Assembly: GCA_043736395.1 (NCBI GenBank)
Contig: JAYTCQ010000389.1
Location: 1-10,237 of the forward strand
Length of the DNA: 10,237 nucleotides
Direction of reading: 5' to 3'
Source of the DNA: JAFDVL01 sp043736395
GTDB lineage: Bacteria; Acidobacteriota; Blastocatellia; RBC074
A program made the position numbers and the translations under genes. This document shows, one piece after another, positions 1 to 6,860 of the stretch. Below the pieces are notes generated by a model that saw only the letters and a list, made by a program, of their open reading frames with translations, had not been told where the DNA came from and searched no databases. The stretch's first letter is position 1, and every line of letters begins with the position of its first letter.

Positions 1-1
1 A

Positions 2-91
2 TCGGCTTACGAGTCTTGTCAAACCTTATACCGTGCCTTGAAAAAAGTATTAGTCGAGGTTGGCTCAAAATACCAGATTAATTTTGCTTAG
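2..91 (+). CDS. Possible 3' end of a convergent gene (unknown product)
   Basis: A plus-strand frame is open from the left window edge to a TAG stop at 89-91, giving 29 codons. The peptide reads like the end of a real helical protein (it contains YESCQTLYRALKKVLVEVG). If real, it converges on the glycosyltransferase gene at 135-1082, with two small dyads between them. Twenty-nine codons are too few to name a family, and an open run of this length can occur by chance. The start lies outside the window. Confidence is low: the call rests on amino-acid texture and on the fact that the neighbouring minus-strand operon appears to end here. Confidence 0.3.
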   Translation, partial: SAYESCQTLYRALKKVLVEVGSKYQINFA

Positions 92-114
92 GTACTTACC
101 TAACGCTACCGCGT
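88..114. repeat. Two adjacent small dyads in a convergent intergenic region
   Basis: TTAGGTA at 88-94 is the exact reverse complement of TACCTAA at 97-103, a 16-nt dyad with a 2-nt centre. It is followed at once by ACGC-TACC-GCGT (103-114), a 4-bp stem with a 4-nt loop. The first dyad overlaps the TAG stop of the possible plus-strand gene. Neither is followed by a T-run on either strand, so these are not standard intrinsic terminators. They could slow polymerase between converging genes or bind a protein; no function is shown. Confidence 0.4.
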
Positions 115-125
115 CGTACTAACAG

Positions 126-155
126 AAAAAAACTTTAATTATTCTTTGTAATTAA
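126..155 (-). terminator. Probable intrinsic terminator at the operon end
   Basis: Read on the minus strand, TTAATTA (155-149) and TAATTAA (141-135) form a perfect 7-bp stem with a 7-nt loop. After two bases comes a run of seven T (132-126). The stem lies over the last codons and the stop codon of the glycosyltransferase gene. It contains only A-T pairs and is therefore weak, but the T-run is good and the position is right for the end of the minus-strand operon. Confidence 0.45.
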
Positions 156-1082
156 CAGAAATAAAATACTTCCTAGAGTGGCTAACCCGATATAAAACAG
201 GCTCACGAGTTGATGGCTATATCCGGCAATGACCATTCGTTGATACAAGTGTGAGCGATGCGCTTGAAAGATATTTTCCCTTTTGCTGATCCGTCGAAGC
301 AGGGTAAATCCTGTATCTAAAATAAACGGCCAAACGAAAAGGAACCCAATCCAAATCATAAGATTCCGATTGCTCGTCGTAGACCTGACAGCGATGAGAG
401 GGACGACCGCAAAAGTAAATCCTAGAAATGCACTGCCGACATCCCCCATAAATATCTTGGCGGGTGGCCAGTTATAAAATAGAAATCCTAAGCTGCTGGC
501 AGCTAATAATCCGCCGATGGCAAAAATCAACTCAACATTAATCATCCATCCCACTACTGCCCAACCGATCCCTGCAACGAATGCTTGTCCGCCAGCAATT
601 CCATCAATCCCGTCCATAAAGTTATAAGCATTTGTTAATCCAACAATCCATAACAGGGTCAGAAGTAATCCAAATTGTCCGATCTGAATGTTCCCTAACA
701 CTGGGAGGTGAAGTTCCTGCCAATATCCCCACTCTGCAATCACCAATCCAGCAGCGACAAAATGCGCTAAAAACCGAACCTTCGCAGAGAGCGATTGAAG
801 ATCATCCAGCCAACTAATCACTGAAATGAGCGTCGCGGCTCCAACATAAAACAATAGCCCGCGCCAAGTTGTAATTCGCCAAATCATCTGGCTGCAAATC
901 AATCCGATAATCGTTATGACGACTAAGCTAATTCCTCCACCACGCGGGGTGGGCCGGGAATGTGAACTTCTTTCATTCGGAATATCAATGACCGCGAGGC
1001 GTCTTACTAAGCCTGTCAGGACTACACTACTAATTAACGCGATCACTATGACGAGGCTCATGCCTGCTTCAATCTTATTCAT
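135..1082 (-). CDS. WbpL/WecA-type undecaprenyl-phosphate glycosyl-1-phosphate transferase
   Basis: This is a polytopic membrane enzyme of the MraY/WecA family (315 aa). It transfers a sugar-1-phosphate from a UDP-sugar to undecaprenyl phosphate, the first committed step of polysaccharide synthesis, at the cytoplasmic face. Visible motifs are the cytoplasmic loop DIPNERSSHSRPTPRGGG (33-50), the metal-associated DD (93-94), NAYNFMDGIDG (151-161), GDVGS (213-217) and HRSHLYQR (275-282). About ten hydrophobic segments fill the rest. Length and motifs fit the WbpL/WbcO branch, which typically uses UDP-FucNAc or UDP-QuiNAc rather than GlcNAc. The adjacent upstream gene is WbpV-type, the classical partner, and its stop lies 10 nt away, so the two are surely co-transcribed. 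The start at 1082 has only a weak ribosome binding site; Met8 (1061) is a possible alternative. The family is secure, the sugar is inferred. Confidence 0.93.
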   Translation of the reverse strand: MNKIEAGMSLVIVIALISSVVLTGLVRRLAVIDIPNERSSHSRPTPRGGGISLVVITIIGLICSQMIWRITTWRGLLFYVGAATLISVISWLDDLQSLSAKVRFLAHFVAAGLVIAEWGYWQELHLPVLGNIQIGQFGLLLTLLWIVGLTNAYNFMDGIDGIAGGQAFVAGIGWAVVGWMINVELIFAIGGLLAASSLGFLFYNWPPAKIFMGDVGSAFLGFTFAVVPLIAVRSTTSNRNLMIWIGFLFVWPFILDTGFTLLRRISKRENIFQAHRSHLYQRMVIAGYSHQLVSLFYIGLATLGSILFLLITKNN

Positions 1083-1092
1083 TCCGGTTTGA

Positions 1093-2064
1093 TCAATTTA
1101 GTTGTGACTTATTTGCCAGAAACCATTCCGCAGTTTTTTGAATTCCTGCGTCAAAGCTATACGGCGAAGCCCAATTTAATTCCTGCCGAATTTTATGACT
1201 GTCAATTACCAGTGACGAAGTAAGCCGATCTATGGTCGAAGCTTTTCCGAGGAGGTTACCGCCGAATCTCATCCACGAAACTGGAAGATCGAATAAACGA
1301 GGAGGTGATTGTAAAAAATGACCTAACCGCTTGATCAATTCTGCGGTCGAAAAACTTTTTTCATCACTGACGAGAAATGTTTTTCCGTTGGCGTTTGGAT
1401 GTGTCAGACAAGCTTTGATGGCATCTGCAAAAGCGCCGACGTACAACAACGATCTCTGATTATTTATTCCCCCTAAAGGCAACGGCCAACCCCTGTAAAT
1501 AGCATTCATGAGCTGATAGAAATTGGCTTTGACTTCAGGCCCATACATTAATGGAGGACGTAAGATGACAACTTCTAACCCTGTTTCTTTGGCAATCTTT
1601 CGTAATTCCTGTTCAGCTTCAAATTTACTAATTCCGTACGGGTCTTGCGGAGCGGGATCATCATTTTCCGTAAAGTAATTGCTTTCTGTTTTTTCGCCGT
1701 TAACTTTAACTGAGCTAACAAAAATAAACCTTTGTACGTTAGCTTGCGCGGCCTGCCGTGCCAGATTCACAGTTCCGGCTACGTTCACTTTTCTAAATTC
1801 GCTGAGTGGGTCTGTCGCCGAATCATTCATCACGTGAACACGGGCCGCTAAATGAACGATGGAATTAATACCAGTCAAAGCTTGTGACCAGTCTGAATTG
1901 GCGTTTATTTCTCCAATAATATGACAATCCTCATGCATCGGCTTTTGATTATCGGGACTACTTCTTAATGCTTTCCGCATAGAAAAATTTGCATCCGTCA
2001 GGTGCTGACAAACAGCCTTCCCAACAAAACCATTAGCTCCCGTAATGAGTATTTTTTGATCCAT
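1093..2064 (-). CDS. WbpV-type NAD-dependent SDR (UDP-4-keto-6-deoxy-GlcNAc reductase/epimerase family)
   Basis: This is an extended short-chain dehydrogenase (323 aa from the chosen start). It has the NAD-binding TGANGFVG (8-15), the SSVKVNG segment (117-123) and the catalytic pair Tyr143/Lys147 in YGISK. SSxKVNGE, followed by RPPLMYGPEVKANFYQLM and the NQRSLLYVG segment, is typical of the WbpV group. In Pseudomonas O-antigen loci WbpV acts on UDP-4-keto-6-deoxy-HexNAc to form UDP-QuiNAc, and it is found beside WbpL. The next gene here is WbpL-type, so the context agrees. I chose ATG at 2064 because the Rossmann strand starts immediately after it. The frame stays open upstream, and Met codons at 2112 and 2148 would add 16 or 28 residues that do not look like SDR sequence; the one at 2148 would overlap asnB by 26 nt. 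No strong ribosome binding site decides between them. The WbpM-like dehydratase that would make its substrate is not in the window. Confidence 0.9.
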   Translation of the reverse strand: MDQKILITGANGFVGKAVCQHLTDANFSMRKALRSSPDNQKPMHEDCHIIGEINANSDWSQALTGINSIVHLAARVHVMNDSATDPLSEFRKVNVAGTVNLARQAAQANVQRFIFVSSVKVNGEKTESNYFTENDDPAPQDPYGISKFEAEQELRKIAKETGLEVVILRPPLMYGPEVKANFYQLMNAIYRGWPLPLGGINNQRSLLYVGAFADAIKACLTHPNANGKTFLVSDEKSFSTAELIKRLGHFLQSPPRLFDLPVSWMRFGGNLLGKASTIDRLTSSLVIDSHKIRQELNWASPYSFDAGIQKTAEWFLANKSQLN

Positions 2065-2122
2065 TGTGATGCGTAAAATTACCTGACCAATTCCTCTTGC
2101 TGAAACAAGCATTGGTTCGGAG

Positions 2123-4051
2123 TTATAACTTGACCGCAAACATTTCAATCCAACCCGCCAGGTTTAAGATCGCCCAAAGTTGCTGACTTGCTTGAAAAGC
2201 CGACATATCTCCAACCGCAAATTTGCGATCACGCGCGTGTTGTACGAGCTTCGTCAGCGCTGATTTTGAAAAGAGGGAGTGCATTACTTCATTCTTCGAG
2301 TTCAACAATAACTCGTCACATAAATCGTAAAATTTTTTATTCTGAAATAAGTGCAAAGGAATGGTGAAACCCCACTTCGGATGCGAGAAAACACTTTCAG
2401 GCAACCAGGGCCGGATGGCCTGCCGTAAAATATATTTGGTGGTTCCATTCCGTAACAATAAATTGTCCGGCAAGCGCATTGAAAGCTCAGCCATTTCAGC
2501 ATCAAGCATTGGCGCGCGGACTTCCAGTGAAGCCGCCATACTCATGCGATCCACTTTGACCAGCATGTCGGAAGCCAAAAAATATCGCAGCCGACAATCC
2601 ATCACCTGACGCAGACGCGTCATTCCTTCTTGCGCGCCCAACATTTTTTGAACGGCATCCGTTCTGGTTTGCTGCCATTGTCCGCGTAAATAAGGCGAAG
2701 CCATTTCCTGCATTGAACCTTCGTCAAATAACGGTCCCATCTTCCACGTTCGATCCTGTCTTGAGAGGCAAGCCGCACTCGTCACACGCGCTAATCTGGC
2801 AAGTATTTGCACCTGCGAAGTACGCGGAGACTTTGCTACTTTGCGTAAGACACTTCCTGTGGCTGCTAACAGGATGTGCGGGACGTAGGTGGCAATTTGA
2901 TCTACGCCCAGACACGCCTGAAAAACCCGGTAGCCAGCGAACATTTCATCGCCTCCATCACCCGACAAACTAACCGTAACGTGATCTTTGACTTGATTGC
3001 TCAGAACGAACGTAGGAATAGCGGAAGAATCGACAAAAGGCTGCCCCACATGTTTGATCGTACGCCACAAATCCTGATCGTCGAAGCCGCCATTCGTGAC
3101 CACAAATTCGTGATGATCCGTGCCAAGATGTTCAGCCACCTGGCGAGCGATTTTGCTTTCATCAAAAGCGGCGTCTTCAAATCGAACCGTAAAGGTTTTG
3201 ATCTTTTGGCTTGATTGTCGCTGCATTGCGGCCACAACGGCACTGGAATCAATCCCACCGGAAAGAAATGCTCCCAGCGGCACATCGCTGACCATTTGTC
3301 GTTTTACAACTTTGAGTAATGTCTCCCGCACAGCTTCGACGGCGTCTGCTTCGTTTTGCAAAGCCGGGTCAGGTTTATATTCCGGGTGATAATATGCGCC
3401 AATCTTCAGACTGCTATTTTGCCAGCGCATCCAATGTCCTGCCGGCAATTCCTTGATGCTCTGAAAAAGCGTCAATGGCGTCGGGCAATACCCCACGTGC
3501 AAATAATATAAGAGCGATTCGTAATCTAGTTTTCTTTCGACTTGTTCATATTCCAACAAACTTGTAACTTCACTGCTAAATGCAAAGGTATTTTTTGAGT
3601 TACTGGAATAAAATAATGGTTTTTCTCCAAACCGATCTCGCGCTAGAAATAAAGATTCGTTTTTTGTATCGTAAATACAGAAAGCAAACATTCCTTGTAA
3701 ATACTTTGGCGTCTCTTCACCATATTCTTCATACAAATGAAGAATCACTTCCGTATCTGAATTAGTTTTAAAAACGTGTCGTTCCGTGGCTATTAATTTA
3801 TCGCGCAGCTCAAGATAGTTATAAATTTCTCCATTAAAAACAATCTGCAAAGAGTTATCTTCATTCGTAATTGGTTGATGCCCGGTCTTTAAGTCAATGA
3901 TGCAAAGCCGACGCATCGCAATTGAAGCGGTCAGCCCATCAAATTGCCCGGTATCATTTGGCCCTCTGTGAATCAGGGCCTCGTTCATTCTGGCTACAGT
4001 GGCGGATTTACGCTCAAAACCCGGAGCGTAAAGGCCGCAAATTCCACACAT
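2123..4051 (-). CDS. asnB: Asparagine synthase-like glutamine amidotransferase
   Basis: The protein (642 aa) has two domains. The N-terminal class II glutaminase begins with catalytic Cys2 (MCGICG) and carries IHRGP (27-31) and FNGEIYN (72-78). The synthetase domain has the ATP-pyrophosphatase loop SGGIDSS (264-270), then SLSGDGGDEMFAGY and a conserved RMSMAASLEVRAPMLD segment. It should release ammonia from glutamine and use ATP to amidate a carboxylate. Classical AsnB makes asparagine in about 550 residues. Homologues of around 630-640 aa inside polysaccharide loci are thought to amidate uronic acids or other carboxylates of the glycan, and I favour that role from context. The start has a ribosome binding site GAGAGG seven bases upstream. 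A 93-nt gap separates it from the LegB-type gene. All key residues seen are intact, so the enzyme is probably active; the true acceptor cannot be read from sequence. Confidence 0.92.
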   Translation of the reverse strand: MCGICGLYAPGFERKSATVARMNEALIHRGPNDTGQFDGLTASIAMRRLCIIDLKTGHQPITNEDNSLQIVFNGEIYNYLELRDKLIATERHVFKTNSDTEVILHLYEEYGEETPKYLQGMFAFCIYDTKNESLFLARDRFGEKPLFYSSNSKNTFAFSSEVTSLLEYEQVERKLDYESLLYYLHVGYCPTPLTLFQSIKELPAGHWMRWQNSSLKIGAYYHPEYKPDPALQNEADAVEAVRETLLKVVKRQMVSDVPLGAFLSGGIDSSAVVAAMQRQSSQKIKTFTVRFEDAAFDESKIARQVAEHLGTDHHEFVVTNGGFDDQDLWRTIKHVGQPFVDSSAIPTFVLSNQVKDHVTVSLSGDGGDEMFAGYRVFQACLGVDQIATYVPHILLAATGSVLRKVAKSPRTSQVQILARLARVTSAACLSRQDRTWKMGPLFDEGSMQEMASPYLRGQWQQTRTDAVQKMLGAQEGMTRLRQVMDCRLRYFLASDMLVKVDRMSMAASLEVRAPMLDAEMAELSMRLPDNLLLRNGTTKYILRQAIRPWLPESVFSHPKWGFTIPLHLFQNKKFYDLCDELLLNSKNEVMHSLFSKSALTKLVQHARDRKFAVGDMSAFQASQQLWAILNLAGWIEMFAVKL

Positions 4052-4144
4052 GGATTTACCTCTCTGGAGAGAAAGTTTTTATCGAAAAATTAAGGGGAAG
4101 AATAAAACGTGGGGGAGACTGAGTGATTTTGCATTTATCAATTT

Positions 4145-5134
4145 TTATAGCTGATATTTTCCTACTCTATAAAGCTCAAGATTTTCTTTGATCCACGAAA
4201 CTGTTTTAGTTAATCCTTCAGGAAGCGAAGTTAATGGTTGCCAGTTCATTAACTTATCCGCAAGTGAATTATCAGCGTGTAATCGAAAAACTTCGCTCTT
4301 AGTGGGTCGTAAACGGTTATCCTCACAAGTCACGGCAATGTCCCGTCCAATAATTTGTGTAATTGTATTTGCCAGCTCACCAATACTTATTTCCTGTTTG
4401 CTACCTAAATTTATTTCCCGCCCTTCAACATCTTTGCTTTCTGCTGCACACAAAAATCCGCGTACCGTATCTTCGACAAAGGTGAAATCTCGTGTTGAAG
4501 ATAACTCACCTAATTTAATGACATCTTTCGTTAAGGCCTGTGTAATGATTGTCGGAATCACCGCACGTGCTGATTGTCTTGGCCCGTATGTATTAAATGG
4601 CCTGACCGTAACAGTCGGCAGCCCATAAGAACGATGATAGCTTTCGACAATTTTATCTGCCCCGATTTTGCTGGCGGAGTATGGCGACTGGCCTTGCAGT
4701 GGATGCTCTTCAGTGATGGGCACGAATTTTGCCGTACCATAAACTTCGCTGGTGGAAGTGTGAATCACACGTACGGGTTTCGTGATCCTGGCAGCTTCTA
4801 AAACATTCAATGTGCCAATAATATTTGTTTCAACTACTTCACGCGGGTGAACATAAGAATAAGGGATTGCGATTAATGCGCCTAAGTGAAAAATTGTTTC
4901 GCAGGTACTCATCGCGGTTAGCACTGCCGAAGTGTCACGCAAATCGCCCATAACAATTTCTACATTTTTTAGATAATCGCTATTAACAAAACGTAACAAC
5001 CCAATATCCGCACGTGAATTATAACGAACAAAAGCGCGGACGTTCGCACCCTGACTAGCTAAGTTTTCGACTAAGTGGCTGCCGATAAATCCACCCGCGC
5101 CGGTAACTAAAACTGTTTTATCTTTCCACGTCAT
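4145..5134 (-). CDS. LegB-family NDP-sugar 4,6-dehydratase
   Basis: This extended SDR (329 aa) matches the LegB-type dehydratases of legionaminic acid loci along its whole length. It has NAD-binding TGAGGFIG (11-18), HLGALIAIPYSY (83-94), TSTSEVYGTA (126-135), catalytic YSASK (Tyr152, Lys156), RPFNTYGPRQSARAVIPT (178-195) and RLRPTKSEV (274-282). The Thr-Ser-Glu at 128-130 is the same catalytic arrangement as in GDP-mannose 4,6-dehydratase; Glu130 would be the base for water elimination. The expected reaction is NDP-hexose to NDP-4-keto-6-deoxyhexose. Known LegB enzymes act on GDP- or UDP-GlcNAc-type substrates. No aminotransferase, NeuB-like synthase or CMP transferase for legionaminic acid is present here; instead it overlaps an Rmd-type reductase gene by 4 nt (ATGA). 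The start at 5134 has AAGGAG about eight bases upstream. Family assignment is strong; the substrate is open. Confidence 0.9.
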   Translation of the reverse strand: MTWKDKTVLVTGAGGFIGSHLVENLASQGANVRAFVRYNSRADIGLLRFVNSDYLKNVEIVMGDLRDTSAVLTAMSTCETIFHLGALIAIPYSYVHPREVVETNIIGTLNVLEAARITKPVRVIHTSTSEVYGTAKFVPITEEHPLQGQSPYSASKIGADKIVESYHRSYGLPTVTVRPFNTYGPRQSARAVIPTIITQALTKDVIKLGELSSTRDFTFVEDTVRGFLCAAESKDVEGREINLGSKQEISIGELANTITQIIGRDIAVTCEDNRLRPTKSEVFRLHADNSLADKLMNWQPLTSLPEGLTKTVSWIKENLELYRVGKYQL

Positions 5135-6093
5135 AACTCTTCTCCTTGTAACTTGCTGCGCCAGCTATTTAATAAATCTTCTAAACTTTGCGCAAAAGAT
5201 ATTTTCGGTTTCCAACCATTCAGCGCACTTAATTTTGTGGCGTCCCCTACTTGAATCTCAATCTCAGCGGCACGAAACTTTGTCTGATCAATCTCGACTG
5301 AAAGCGGTACTTTAGCTTTTGCCAGCAAGCCATCCAGACATTCCTGCACTGAATGCGCAGTCATCGTACAAACGTTATAAGCTTCTCCAGCTTTCCCGTA
5401 TTGCATTAAAACTTCATAAGCGCGGACAACGTCCCGCACGTCTGTGTAATCGCGTTGCGGGCTGAGATTGCCCAGGCGAATGGTCTTTTCACCGCCTTTT
5501 TCTGCCTGCGCGATTTGTCGCGCTATTTCAGAACACAACAATGATGGCGCGAGATCAGGGCCAATAACATTAAAAGTACGCGCCCGAACAATTGGCAACC
5601 CATAGGTCAAATGATATTGAAGCCCGACCATTTCCTGCGAGATTTTACTAACCGCATAATGCGTCAGGGGACGCAATTCAGATTCTTCCTTAATTGGAAG
5701 TTGGATAGTCGCGCCATACACAGCGCTTGAACTCGTAATTAAAATTCTCGGATTTATTTCTAACGCTCTTACCGCATTCAGTAACCTAATTGTACCTGAG
5801 ACATTTACTTCATAATTTAGCTGACCTTCGTGAACATCTCTATCTATGCATCCGGCCAGATGATAGATGTGAGTTGGACGCGCTTCGCTTAAAGCTTGCT
5901 TTAATGAAACAATATCTAATAAATTGCCAACAAAAATATTTTCTTGCTTGATAACTGAAGATTCTGTCTTACTTTTTTCTTTACGTTGCAATCCAAAAAC
6001 TTCGACGCCTTGCGATAATAAGTGAGAGGCTAAGTGCCTTCCGAGGCATCCGGTAATTCCTGTAATAAATGCTTTTTGATTTTGAGTTACCAT
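5131..6093 (-). CDS. Rmd-type NDP-4-keto-6-deoxyhexose reductase (SDR)
   Basis: This extended SDR (320 aa) resembles GDP-4-keto-6-deoxy-D-mannose reductase (Rmd). It shows TGITGCLG (11-18), SSSAVYG (121-127), Tyr146/Lys150 in YAVSK, FNVIGP (174-179), GNLSPQRDYTDVRDVVRAY (208-226), GEAYNVC (236-242) and a C-terminal LEDLLNSWR. The SSSAVYG segment lacks the Glu found at that place in 4,6-dehydratases, as expected for a reductase that uses NAD(P)H to reduce the C4 keto group. Rmd normally follows Gmd; here the dehydratase next door is LegB-type. The downstream gene overlaps by 4 nt and the nucleotidyltransferase gene ends 10 nt upstream, so the three form a tight translational unit. The start at 6093 has no clear ribosome binding site, only an AT-rich leader, but the glycine motif follows at once and no better start exists. 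Whether the NDP is GDP, and which 6-deoxyhexose is made, remains inference. Confidence 0.88.
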   Translation of the reverse strand: MVTQNQKAFITGITGCLGRHLASHLLSQGVEVFGLQRKEKSKTESSVIKQENIFVGNLLDIVSLKQALSEARPTHIYHLAGCIDRDVHEGQLNYEVNVSGTIRLLNAVRALEINPRILITSSSAVYGATIQLPIKEESELRPLTHYAVSKISQEMVGLQYHLTYGLPIVRARTFNVIGPDLAPSLLCSEIARQIAQAEKGGEKTIRLGNLSPQRDYTDVRDVVRAYEVLMQYGKAGEAYNVCTMTAHSVQECLDGLLAKAKVPLSVEIDQTKFRAAEIEIQVGDATKLSALNGWKPKISFAQSLEDLLNSWRSKLQGEEL

Positions 6094-6103
6094 TAAAAAT
6101 TAA

Positions 6104-6805
6104 TTATTCGTAATAAGACTGAATCAGTGGCAACTCATTTTGTGCCCGCAAATAATCTTCAGTCCGTCCAATGTCAAGCCAATACCCCTGATGCAAATAT
6201 CCACAGACACGTCTTTTTTCCTGCAATAACGCTTTTATCAAATCAGGAAAATCAAATCTTTGATTGCGCGGAATAAACTCCAGGGCAATTGGATTCAATA
6301 CATACACGCCCATACTCACCTGATAAGGAATCGTGGGTTTTTCGATATAATCAGTTAAGTGGCATTTCTTATCTGTTTCGATTACACCAAAATCAATTTT
6401 TACTTCACGACCATAAATCCCGACGGTGACATCCGCTTTGTTTTCCTCGTGGAAATTGATCATCTTTCTGAAATCCAGATCCGTTAACAAATCTCCGTTC
6501 ATTGCCAAAAAGGTACTGTCAAGTCCTTCGACAATTGCCAAGGGGCCTGCCGTACCCAACGGTTCTGATTCATGCGAATATTTAATGGGAATATCAAGCC
6601 TTTCTCCATTCCCTAAGTACGCCATGATCAATGAAGAAAGGTATCCCACCGAAAGAGTAATTTCACCGACATCTTGTTTTTTCAAAGCGCGGATTAATAA
6701 CTCAAGAATAGGCTTTTCGCCTAATGGCATCAGTGGTTTTGGAAAAATGGTGGTATAGGGAGCCAACCGGCTTCCGATTCCTCCGGCTAAAATTACTGCT
6801 TTCAT
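6104..6805 (-). CDS. Sugar-1-phosphate nucleotidyltransferase
   Basis: This 233-aa cytoplasmic enzyme of the NTP_transferase family couples a hexose- or heptose-1-phosphate to an NTP, giving an NDP-sugar and pyrophosphate. Motifs are the nucleotide-binding LAGGIGSRL (6-14), FPKPLMPL (21-28), EPLGTAGPL (81-89), the Mg-binding NGD (103-105), EKP (155-157) and YWLDIGRTEDYLRAQ (208-222). The short form without a C-terminal left-handed helix, plus the WLDIGR ending, resembles GDP-mannose pyrophosphorylase-like and HddC-like (heptose-1-P guanylyltransferase) enzymes. RmlA-type thymidylyltransferases share many of these motifs. The next gene being Rmd-type favours GTP, by inference. The start is ATG 6805, preceded by GAGG six bases upstream. 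A TTG at 6817 in the same frame lies directly before that GAGG and would use none of this signal, so I reject it. The gene begins 55 nt after the TPR gene. Confidence 0.92.
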   Translation of the reverse strand: MKAVILAGGIGSRLAPYTTIFPKPLMPLGEKPILELLIRALKKQDVGEITLSVGYLSSLIMAYLGNGERLDIPIKYSHESEPLGTAGPLAIVEGLDSTFLAMNGDLLTDLDFRKMINFHEENKADVTVGIYGREVKIDFGVIETDKKCHLTDYIEKPTIPYQVSMGVYVLNPIALEFIPRNQRFDFPDLIKALLQEKRRVCGYLHQGYWLDIGRTEDYLRAQNELPLIQSYYE

Positions 6806-6842
6806 TTTCCACCTCAATTTTTTGGGCTGACTTATTCTTCAC

Positions 6843-6854
6843 GCAGAATTCTGC
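6843..6854. repeat. 12-bp perfect palindrome between TPR and nucleotidyltransferase genes
   Basis: GCAGAATTCTGC is a perfect 12-bp palindrome in the 55-nt gap, seven bases after the TPR stop codon. As RNA it gives only a 4-bp stem with an AATT loop and no T-run follows, so it is not a terminator. A protein site or chance are both possible. Confidence 0.35.
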
Positions 6855-6860
6855 TCAGAC

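Noticed and set aside
2361..3389. Several plus-strand open frames of 80-112 codons and minus-strand frames of 63-94 codons
   Set aside because: All fall inside asnB, whose motifs are intact throughout; their peptides look like antisense or shifted translations of it.
4060..4071. CTCTC-TG-GAGAG dyad over the asnB ribosome binding site
   Set aside because: The usable stem is only 4 bp with a 4-nt loop; it probably arises from the purine-rich Shine-Dalgarno itself.
4188..4628. A 146-codon open frame on the plus strand
   Set aside because: It lies wholly inside the well-supported LegB-type gene on the other strand, has no family motifs and no ribosome binding site.
4145..6805. A legionaminic acid pathway
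   Set aside because: Only the LegB-type dehydratase matches. No aminotransferase, hydrolysing epimerase, NeuB-like synthase or CMP transferase is present in the window.
6806..6817. TTG start adding four residues to the nucleotidyltransferase
   Set aside because: The TTG directly precedes the GAGG that serves ATG 6805, and family members begin at the MKAVILAGG sequence.
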